Shown one piece after another: positions 57,273-64,000 of a stretch of DNA of 64,000 nt. Source of the DNA: Mycobacterium sp. MS1601 (lineage in GTDB: Bacteria; Actinomycetota; Actinomycetes; Mycobacteriales; Mycobacteriaceae); assembly GCF_001984215.1 (NCBI RefSeq), contig NZ_CP019420.1:5270001-5334000 (forward strand), given 5' to 3'. Numbering within the stretch: position 1 is the stretch's first letter; each line of letters begins with the position of its first letter. A program made the translations under genes and the position numbers. The notes beneath the pieces are model-generated. The model did no database searches. It was given only the letters and a program-made list of their open reading frames with translations, and was not told the DNA's origin.

Positions 57273-58025
57273 GTGGGCATCAACAACGGCCTGGTGACGC
57301 TGGCGGATGCTTTGCCAGGTGTCAACAGGATCAGGGCGGTTCAGCGGGCCCTCGAAAGGCGTTCCGCGCCGGTCTATCTGGAGATCGGTGTCTCCAGGGG
57401 CCAGGCGTTCCAGCGGATCGGCGCAGATATCAAGATTGCTGTGGACCCCGCCTTCAGGTTGTCGCAACGTGCCCGTGAACTCGCGGATGCAAAGGCTCGC
57501 GTCACTCACTACTTCGAGACCACCAGTGACGAATTCTTCGAGGAGGCCGCCGAACTGCTGCGTGAGCACCCCGTCGACGTCGCCTTGATCGACGGCCTGC
57601 ACACCTACGAACAGGTGGTGCGCGACGTCGAGAACACCGTTCGTCACCTGAGCGAGGGCGGCGTCATCTTCCTTCACGACTGCAACCCGCCGTTCGAGTT
57701 GGCAGGCCGGCGCGCAGAGTCGTGGGAGGACTTCATCGCCCAGCAGAAGGGCCCGCTGGTCATCGGGATCTGGAACGGTGACGTGTGGAAGGCGATCGTG
57801 CACCTACGAAGCACCAGACCTGACCTTGTGGTCGGTGTGCTCAAGTGCGACCAGGGTGTGGGGTTTGTCCGCAGGGGCACACCGGATTCCACGCTGACCT
57901 ACTCGCGCGAACAGGTGGAGGCCATGACCTATGCCGATCTCAAGGCGGACAGGGCGCGGCTGCTGAACCTCAAACCGCCCCGGTACCTGGAGGAATTCCT
58001 GGCCGCGGACACTCCTAGGCGTTGA
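57273..58025 (+). CDS. Class I SAM-dependent methyltransferase
   Basis: A 250-residue methyltransferase of the Methyltransf_24 type. The SAM loop is PVYLEIGVSRGQAFQRIGA, the acidic loop is IAVDPAF, and VDVALIDGLHTYEQVVRDVE with GGVIFLHDCNPP completes motif IV/V. GGAGAGG six bases before GTG 57273 decides that start over ATG 57258 or 57267. It is followed after 21 bases by glycosyltransferase no. 3, as methyltransferase and gtf genes alternate in known GPL loci. It may methylate a sugar or the fatty-acyl hydroxyl of the lipopeptide. Confidence 0.82.
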   Translation: MGINNGLVTLADALPGVNRIRAVQRALERRSAPVYLEIGVSRGQAFQRIGADIKIAVDPAFRLSQRARELADAKARVTHYFETTSDEFFEEAAELLREHPVDVALIDGLHTYEQVVRDVENTVRHLSEGGVIFLHDCNPPFELAGRRAESWEDFIAQQKGPLVIGIWNGDVWKAIVHLRSTRPDLVVGVLKCDQGVGFVRRGTPDSTLTYSREQVEAMTYADLKADRARLLNLKPPRYLEEFLAADTPRR

Positions 58026-58046
58026 TCTGGCGAGGGGAAGCTATCG

Positions 58047-59321
58047 ATGAAATTCGTGGTCGCCACGTGGGGTAGCCGCGGTGATGTGGAGCCCAGCCTC
58101 GCGGCAGCGCGTGAATTGGTGCGACGGGGGCATGACGTGGTGATGGCGGTCCCGCCGGACCTCGTCGCCTTCACCGAGGCGGCAGGGCCCACGGCGGTGC
58201 CGTTCGGGCCTGACTCGCAAGCGATTCTTGATGCCCACCGCAACTTCTGGACCTGCTTCTTCCGAACCCCCTGGCGGCTGGCGACGTTGCTGCGATCACG
58301 GATCGAGATCGCCGGACCGCTGCTGCGGGGTTGGCAGGAGATGAGCGCCACCCTGATGTCGTTGGCAGACGGAGCGGACCTTCTGTTCACCGGTATCAAC
58401 TTCGAAGATGCTGCCGCCAATGTTGCCGAGTACTACGGACTTCCGCTGGCCACCTTGCATTACTTCCCGTTGCGGCCCAATGGTCAGGTGCTGCCGGGGT
58501 TGCCCGCGACAGTGGGCCGTCGAGCCGTGGCCGCGTTCTGGTGGCTGTCGTGGCGCGGGACCAAGAAGGTGGAGGACGCCCAGCGCCGCGAGCTGGGACT
58601 GCCGAAGTCGGTGGGTTCGGCGCCGCGCCGAATCACTGATCGTGGTTCGCTGGAGATCCAGGCCTACGACGCTGCGTGTTTTCCTGGCTTGGTCGAGGAG
58701 TGGACGACCGCAAAACGGCCACTGCGAAGGCCGTTTGTCGGCACGCTGACACTGGAGCTGGCGACAGCGGCCGACGGTGAGATCGAATCGTGGATTGCCT
58801 CGGGAACGCCCCCGATCTTCTTCGGCTTCGGCAGCATCCCGGTGGAGTCCCCTGCTGACACGATCGCCATGATCAGCGCAGCGTGCGCTCGGTTGGGTGA
58901 ACGCGCGTTGATTGGCGCAGCTGGAACCGATTTCAGTGCATCGCCGCGACCCGGGCATGTCAAGGTCGTCGGAACCATGAACTACGCGACTGTGTTTCCG
59001 TTGTGCCGTGCGGTGGTCCACCACGGAGGGTCGGGGACCACGCCGATCGGAATGCGGGCCGGTGTACCTCAATTGATCCTCTACTGGGACATGGTGCACG
59101 CGATCTACGGAGCGGCGGTGAAGCGACTGAGGGTGGGTACAGCCAGGCGCTTCTCGACGGCAGACGAACAGTCGCTGGTCGACGATCTGCGCACCATTCT
59201 GGGTGCGGACTACCAGCGCCGAGCGCGAGAACTGGCCGATCGCATCACCGAACCGGCGAAGAGCGCTGCGGCCGCGGCCGATCTCCTCGAGGACTTCGCA
59301 CGACTAGGACGTACCAGCTGA
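58047..59321 (+). CDS. GT1-family glycosyltransferase (GPL Gtf-like) no. 3
   Basis: A 424-residue GT-B enzyme, third paralogue of the family here. It begins MKFVVATWGSRGDVEPSLAA. The acceptor side has FTGINFEDAAANVAEYYGLP and the donor side FFGFGSIPVESPADTI and HHGGSGTTPIGMRAGVPQLI. GAGGGGA precedes the ATG. Three paralogues equal the number of Gtf enzymes in the M. smegmatis type of GPL locus. Each may act at a different acceptor (threonine, alaninol or an outer sugar). It lies about 200 bases upstream of mbtH on the same strand. Confidence 0.9.
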   Translation: MKFVVATWGSRGDVEPSLAAARELVRRGHDVVMAVPPDLVAFTEAAGPTAVPFGPDSQAILDAHRNFWTCFFRTPWRLATLLRSRIEIAGPLLRGWQEMSATLMSLADGADLLFTGINFEDAAANVAEYYGLPLATLHYFPLRPNGQVLPGLPATVGRRAVAAFWWLSWRGTKKVEDAQRRELGLPKSVGSAPRRITDRGSLEIQAYDAACFPGLVEEWTTAKRPLRRPFVGTLTLELATAADGEIESWIASGTPPIFFGFGSIPVESPADTIAMISAACARLGERALIGAAGTDFSASPRPGHVKVVGTMNYATVFPLCRAVVHHGGSGTTPIGMRAGVPQLILYWDMVHAIYGAAVKRLRVGTARRFSTADEQSLVDDLRTILGADYQRRARELADRITEPAKSAAAAADLLEDFARLGRTS

Positions 59322-59520
59322 GCTGGGTCGAGACCGTCCGAGTGTGCCGTCGACGCAGGTGGGCGCCGCCGCATTCAGATGTTGCTGAAGATGCACGCTA
59401 GCGGTGGAAAGAGTCAAATGTGATGCGCGTCACACCCAACTTCGGGACACGCGTCCCGTCGCCGAAGTACGGTTCTAGAACGTGTTTCAGTAGCAAGGAA
59501 CAGGCCGTCTGGAGAAACTG

Positions 59521-59751
59521 GTGACTACCAATCCGTTCGATGATGACACCGGTCGGTTTTTCGTCCTGATCAACGACGAGGAGCAACACAGTTTGTGGCC
59601 GACATTTGCTGAAGTTCCGGCGGGGTGGCGGGTTGTGCATGGGGCAACCGATCGCGCCGACTGTCTGGAGTTCATCGAAGCGAACTGGTCCGACATCCGG
59701 CCCAAGAGTCTGCGCGACAGGCTGGCAGCCAGCGGAACCAACGACAGGTGA
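59521..59751 (+). CDS. mbtH: MbtH-like NRPS accessory protein
   Basis: A 76-residue MbtH protein, the small partner that binds and activates adenylation domains. It matches the family along its whole length: [38 protein letters not shown] and [19 protein letters not shown], with the conserved Ser-Leu-Trp and two later Trp. GGAGAAACTG precedes GTG 59521. It lies 21 bases before the NRPS gene, so both are almost certainly co-transcribed and function together. Confidence 0.96.
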   Translation: MTTNPFDDDTGRFFVLINDEEQHSLWPTFAEVPAGWRVVHGATDRADCLEFIEANWSDIRPKSLRDRLAASGTNDR

Positions 59752-59772
59752 GACGACTGGGTCGGGGGATCC

Positions 59773-62700
59773 ATGGAACTTGGTGAGAACGCACATCCAC
59801 TGACGCGGGCGCAGTTGGACATCTGGCTCGCGCAGGAGACCGGACATTCCGGTACCGACTGGCAGATCGGGCTGTTGGTACGGATCGAGGGTTCTCTGGA
59901 ACTCGAGGCCCTGGAGTGGGCGATCCAACGTGTGATGCAGGAGGCGGAGCCTGTCCGGGTTTCGATCTTCGAGGTGGACGGCAAGGTGGTTCAACAGGCC
60001 GTCGAGTACCCGAGTATCGAGATCGATGTACAAGACCTGACATCGTCGCCGGACCCCACACGCGACGCACACGAGATGGCGTTGGCGATCCAGCGCACAC
60101 CGATGCCGTTGTCGGGGCCGCTGTTTCGATTCGCGCTCTACCAGACTGGGCAACTGGAGTTCCAACTGTTCGGGTGTTTCCATCACATCGTCGTGGACGC
60201 CGCCGGCATCGGTCTGATCGGCAACAGGGTTGCTGCCGTCTACTCGGCGTTGGTCACCGGGGAACCCATTCCCCCCGCATTCTTCGGGTCGCTGCAGGAC
60301 CTGGTGGACGTCGAGTCCGAGTACCAGGAGTCCGACGACTATCGCGCGGACGAGGCTTACTGGACGGCGAACCTTCCCGCCGACAGCCAGATTGCCAGCG
60401 CGCCGCAACTCGTTGCGGCTGAGCGCGATCCGAACTGGCGATCGGAACCGGTCCGGCTGGATCCTGCCCTGATCCGGCGGGTCGACGACCTGGCCCACAT
60501 CTGGAACGTCCCCCGGTCGTCGATCCTCACTGCGGCTTGCGCAATCATGGCGCGGGCGCAGTGTGCACAGGGCGCAGACCTGGTGGTCGATTTCCCGGTC
60601 AGCCGGCGAACTGGACCGAGATGGAAGACGCTGCCGGCTATGACCGCCGGTGTGGTGCCGTTGGTCATCAAGGCCCGGCCCTCAGCAACGGTCAAGGCGT
60701 TCTGTGAACACGTCGACGCCAGGATTCGTGAAACGCTGCAGCATCAGCGTTTTCCCGTACATGCGCTCGAACGCCGCGCCCATGCCCATGATCCTGGCTG
60801 GTCGGCGCAGCGGGTGGTGGTCGATTTCTTTCCGCTGGCGTTCTCGCTGGACTTCGCCGGAGCATCCGCCTCGGCATCCATGACTAACTCGGGCTTCGTC
60901 GGCGGTTTCGGCGTGATCTTCTACGGAGTCGGCGACGAGCTGTATCTCAGCACCCTCGGTGCAGGGCAGTTGTTCTCAGGCTCCGACGTTGCGGATCTGG
61001 CATCGCGTCTGCAGCGGATTCTGGTGGCAATGGCTGCCGATCCGGCACGTCGGGTGCCCTCGATCGACGTGATCGACGAGCAGGAGAGCGCCCAGCTGGA
61101 CAGGTGGGGTAATCGTTCGGCACTGCTGGACCAGCCCCGTGATGGTGACACGATCGTGTCGAGGTTCGCGGCACAGGTGCATCGAAGTCCCGATGCGGTG
61201 GCGGTCACCTTCGGCAATAGTTCGCTGACCTATCGCGAACTCGACGTGATGTCGGATCGTCTGGCGCGCAGACTATCCGGACTGGGCGTGGGCGGTGGGG
61301 ATCGCGTGGCGCTGCTGCTGCCGCGTTCCGCCGATGCGGTGATGGCGATGCTGGCCGTGGCCAAAACCGGCGGCACTTACGTTCCCATCGATCCGTCGGT
61401 ACCCGCCGCACGCCGGGACTTCGTACTGGGCGATGCGGCACCGGTGGTGGTGGTGACCACCGCCGAGCTACGTCCCACGCTGACCGGAATCGTCGCCGAG
61501 GTCGTCGATGTTGATGACGTTGACGACGCCAGTGGTGTCGTGGTGTGTGGTCCGTGTCCGGAGGACACCGCCTACGTCATTTACACCTCGGGCACCACGG
61601 GCACGCCCAAGGGCGTGGCGGTTCCGCATCGCAACGTGATCCAGCTGCTGAACACCCTGGACGTCGAAATGGGTTTGGCCCACCAGGTGTGGTCACAATG
61701 TCATTCTCTGGCTTTCGACTTTTCGGTGTGGGAGATCTGGGGAGCGCTACTGTACGGTGGCCGCGTCGTCGTCGTGTCGGATACGGTTGTTCGCTCGCCG
61801 GCCCATCTTCAAGCGTTGCTCCGATCTGAACGGGTGACGGTGCTGAGCCAGACGCCGTCGGCGTTCTACGCACTGCAGACCGCCGACGATGCGCAGGACG
61901 GTCCCGTCGGCAGCCTTTCGCTGGAGGCTGTTGTCTTCGGCGGTGAAGCCCTTGAGCCGCAACGGCTCTCGCCATGGCTGACTGCGCACCCCGAGTCGCC
62001 GCGGCTGATCAACATGTACGGGATCACGGAGACGACGGTGCATGCGTCGTTCCGTGAGATCTCTGTCGCAGACACCGAGCAGGTGGTCAGTCCCGTCGGG
62101 GTTCCTCTGGCGCATCTTGGCTTCTTCGTGCTGGATGACTGGCTGCGTCCGGTACCGGTAGGGGTTGCGGGGGAGTTGTATGTTGCGGGCTCGGGGTTGG
62201 CCGACGGCTATGTGGGTCGGTCGGGTTTGACCTCGGGCCGGTTCGTGGCATGTCCGTTCGGACCGCCCGGTGCGCGGATGTATCGCACCGGCGATGTGAT
62301 GTGCTGGGGTGCTGATGGGCAGTTGCGGTACCTGGGGCGCTCCGACGAGCAGGTCAAGATCCGGGGGTACCGCATCGAACTCGGCGAGATCGAGGCCGCT
62401 TTGTCCGCGTTGGACGGCGTGCGGCAGGCTGTCGTGATGGTCCGCGAGGACCGTCCCGGCGACAAGAGGCTGGTCGGATATGTCACCGGCACAACGGATC
62501 CGGCCCGACTCCGGACAGCTCTCGGTGAACGGCTTCCTGCCTACATGGTTCCCGCCGCAGTCGTGGTGGTCGAGATGATGCCGTTGACGGTGAACGGAAA
62601 GTTGGACAGGAAGGCATTACCTGCGCCGGTGTACCAGGATGCGCAGTCCTACCGGGCGCCGGGTGACGCGGTGGAGGAGATCCTGGCGGGAATCTTTGCG

Positions 62701-64000
62701 CAGGTATTGGGCTTGGAGCGGGTCGGGGTCGACGAGTCGTTCTTCGAGCTCGGCGGTGACAGCATTCTGTCGATGCAGGTGGTGGCCCGGGCGCGTGCCG
62801 CCGGGGTGCGGTGCCGACCGCGGGACGTGTTCGTGGAGCAGACTGTCGCCAGGTTGGCCCGGGTGGCCGTGGTCTCCGATGCCAGCACCGAGGTGCGGGA
62901 TCAAGGGATCGGGCCCGTGCTCGCCACTCCGATCATCCACTGGCTCAACGGCGTGGCACGCACCGGAGCATCCATCGACCAGGTGAACCAGACTGTCGTG
63001 ATCGGCGCCCCTCCGGGGGCCGGTGAATCCGACGTCGTGCAACTCTTGCAGGCGCTGCTGGATCGTCACCCGATGTTGCGCCTGCAGGTCGACAGCATCG
63101 ACGGCACTTGGGTACTGCAGGTACCGCAGCCGGGCACCGTCGATGCCCGGTCGTGTCTGCGAACCGTCGAAACGCTGTCCGACGGGGCAGTGGCACAAGC
63201 TCGGTCGCGACTGAACCCGGCTGCCGGGATGATGCTGAGCGCGTTGTGGGTGCCGTCGCTAGGACAGCTGGTGGTCATCGCACATCACCTGGTGGTCGAC
63301 GGCGTGTCGTGGCGAATCCTGTTGGAGGACCTCAATCTTGCCTGGGAGCAGCTACAGAGCGGGACGACGATCGCACTCCCGGAGCCAGGTACCTCATTTG
63401 CCGGGTGGGCCACCGTGCTCGCTGAACACGCCCACCACCCAGTGGTGGTGCAACAGGCCGAGCACTGGCGTCAGCTCAATTCGATGCGACCCGTGCTGCC
63501 GGATGTCCGGCCGAAGGTAGACACCTATGCCAACGCGGGAAACCTGTCGGTCGAGCTGGATGTCGACACCACCCGGCTGCTGCTCGGTGAAGTGCCCACC
63601 GCGTTCCATGCCGGCGTGAACGACATCCTGTTGATCGCCTTCGGGATGGCACTTGCCGAATTCCTGGGGACCGCAGAGGCTCCCGTCGTCATCGACGCCG
63701 AAGGTCATGGCCGCCACGAGGAACTTTGGCCCGGCGACGCCGCCACGACCGATCACACGATCGACCTGTCGCGCACCGTCGGCTGGTTCACCACCAAATA
63801 CCCGGTGGCGGTACATGTCAGCGGCCTGGACTGGACACAGGTGCTGGCAGGCGACCCCGGACTGGGTGCGGTGATCAAGGACGCCAAGGAACGGTTGCGA
63901 ATCCAGCCGGACGGCATCACTTACGGGCTGCTGCGCTACCTCAATGACGCCGTGGACCTGGACGGGTCGGACCCGGCTGTCGGATTCAACTACCTGGGCA
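59773..64000 (+). CDS. mps1: Non-ribosomal peptide synthetase, first module C-A-T-E (GPL Mps1-like), partial
   Basis: The frame runs open from ATG 59773 to the window end, so only the first 1409 codons are seen. A condensation domain comes first (HHIVVDAAG at residue 137), as in synthetases that start by acylating the peptide. The A domain has [11 protein letters not shown] near 604, [26 protein letters not shown] and YRTGDV. The carrier Ser is in [13 protein letters not shown] (residue 997). An epimerisation domain follows with [17 protein letters not shown] (1171) and [10 protein letters not shown], giving a D-residue. By eye the specificity residues read about D-F-W-S-V-G-M-V-H, nearer to Thr-type than to the Phe expected at position one of a classical GPL. 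Confidence 0.9.
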   Translation, partial: MELGENAHPLTRAQLDIWLAQETGHSGTDWQIGLLVRIEGSLELEALEWAIQRVMQEAEPVRVSIFEVDGKVVQQAVEYPSIEIDVQDLTSSPDPTRDAHEMALAIQRTPMPLSGPLFRFALYQTGQLEFQLFGCFHHIVVDAAGIGLIGNRVAAVYSALVTGEPIPPAFFGSLQDLVDVESEYQESDDYRADEAYWTANLPADSQIASAPQLVAAERDPNWRSEPVRLDPALIRRVDDLAHIWNVPRSSILTAACAIMARAQCAQGADLVVDFPVSRRTGPRWKTLPAMTAGVVPLVIKARPSATVKAFCEHVDARIRETLQHQRFPVHALERRAHAHDPGWSAQRVVVDFFPLAFSLDFAGASASASMTNSGFVGGFGVIFYGVGDELYLSTLGAGQLFSGSDVADLASRLQRILVAMAADPARRVPSIDVIDEQESAQLDRWGNRSALLDQPRDGDTIVSRFAAQVHRSPDAVAVTFGNSSLTYRELDVMSDRLARRLSGLGVGGGDRVALLLPRSADAVMAMLAVAKTGGTYVPIDPSVPAARRDFVLGDAAPVVVVTTAELRPTLTGIVAEVVDVDDVDDASGVVVCGPCPEDTAYVIYTSGTTGTPKGVAVPHRNVIQLLNTLDVEMGLAHQVWSQCHSLAFDFSVWEIWGALLYGGRVVVVSDTVVRSPAHLQALLRSERVTVLSQTPSAFYALQTADDAQDGPVGSLSLEAVVFGGEALEPQRLSPWLTAHPESPRLINMYGITETTVHASFREISVADTEQVVSPVGVPLAHLGFFVLDDWLRPVPVGVAGELYVAGSGLADGYVGRSGLTSGRFVACPFGPPGARMYRTGDVMCWGADGQLRYLGRSDEQVKIRGYRIELGEIEAALSALDGVRQAVVMVREDRPGDKRLVGYVTGTTDPARLRTALGERLPAYMVPAAVVVVEMMPLTVNGKLDRKALPAPVYQDAQSYRAPGDAVEEILAGIFAQVLGLERVGVDESFFELGGDSILSMQVVARARAAGVRCRPRDVFVEQTVARLARVAVVSDASTEVRDQGIGPVLATPIIHWLNGVARTGASIDQVNQTVVIGAPPGAGESDVVQLLQALLDRHPMLRLQVDSIDGTWVLQVPQPGTVDARSCLRTVETLSDGAVAQARSRLNPAAGMMLSALWVPSLGQLVVIAHHLVVDGVSWRILLEDLNLAWEQLQSGTTIALPEPGTSFAGWATVLAEHAHHPVVVQQAEHWRQLNSMRPVLPDVRPKVDTYANAGNLSVELDVDTTRLLLGEVPTAFHAGVNDILLIAFGMALAEFLGTAEAPVVIDAEGHGRHEELWPGDAATTDHTIDLSRTVGWFTTKYPVAVHVSGLDWTQVLAGDPGLGAVIKDAKERLRIQPDGITYGLLRYLNDAVDLDGSDPAVGFNYLG

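Overview
The window is high-GC actinobacterial DNA and almost certainly comes from a fast-growing Mycobacterium (Mycolicibacterium). The marks are MmpS/MmpL pairs, a PGRS-type glycine-rich protein, RbpA, a DUF2505-type protein, GPL-type glycosyltransferases, an MbtH protein and the start of a large NRPS. No IS element, phage gene or CRISPR array was recognised.

Layout. 1-3.0 kb is core genome: the 3' part of der, a TSUP permease and an Fe-S photolyase, followed by tRNA-Pro(GGG). 3.2-5.4 kb holds small genes: a second-type rbpA, a 49-codon zinc-ribbon ORF, a 67-aa protein, a 33-aa basic peptide and a 102-aa protein. 5.4-10.3 kb (minus) is a dTDP-rhamnose operon headed by a secreted repetitive protein: secreted protein, rmlA, rmlB and an rmlC-rmlD fusion. 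11.0-25.5 kb (plus) is a complete polyunsaturated-fatty-acid (Pfa) type secondary lipid synthase: PfaD enoyl reductase, PfaA (KS-AT-4xACP-KR-DH, frame broken twice inside the ACP repeats) and PfaC (KS-CLF-AT-DH-DH). 25.5-31.9 kb (minus) is mmpS-mmpL-mmpL, convergent with pfaC. 32.5-59.3 kb is a mosaic of transport, sugar and decoration genes: MFS exporter, PapA-like acyltransferase, sulfotransferase, three GT1 glycosyltransferases, three methyltransferases, a Gfo/Idh oxidoreductase, a PGRS protein without a PE domain, a GMC oxidoreductase, a nucleotide-sugar dehydrogenase, two epimerases, three tandem OafA/SGNH acyltransferases and a DUF2505-like protein. 59.5-64.0 kb is mbtH and the first NRPS module (C-A-T-E), running off the end.

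How it fits together. mmpS-mmpL-mmpL, rmlA/rmlB, gtf genes, sugar O-methyltransferases, acyltransferases, mbtH and a fatty-acyl-initiating NRPS are the hallmark set of a glycopeptidolipid (GPL) locus. The NRPS would build an N-acylated peptide starting with a D-residue. The glycosyltransferases would attach rhamnose-type sugars, which are then methylated, acylated and possibly sulfated. MmpS/MmpL would export the product. The unusual element is the Pfa-type synthase lying inside this locus, between the rhamnose operon and the mmpL pair. The most interesting inference is that it makes a specialised acyl chain for this glycolipopeptide or for a second exported lipid. The product is not known from sequence.

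Limits. All family calls were made by eye from motifs. Starts are chosen from visible ribosome-binding sites where stated. Specificities of glycosyltransferases, methyltransferases and the A domain are inferences.
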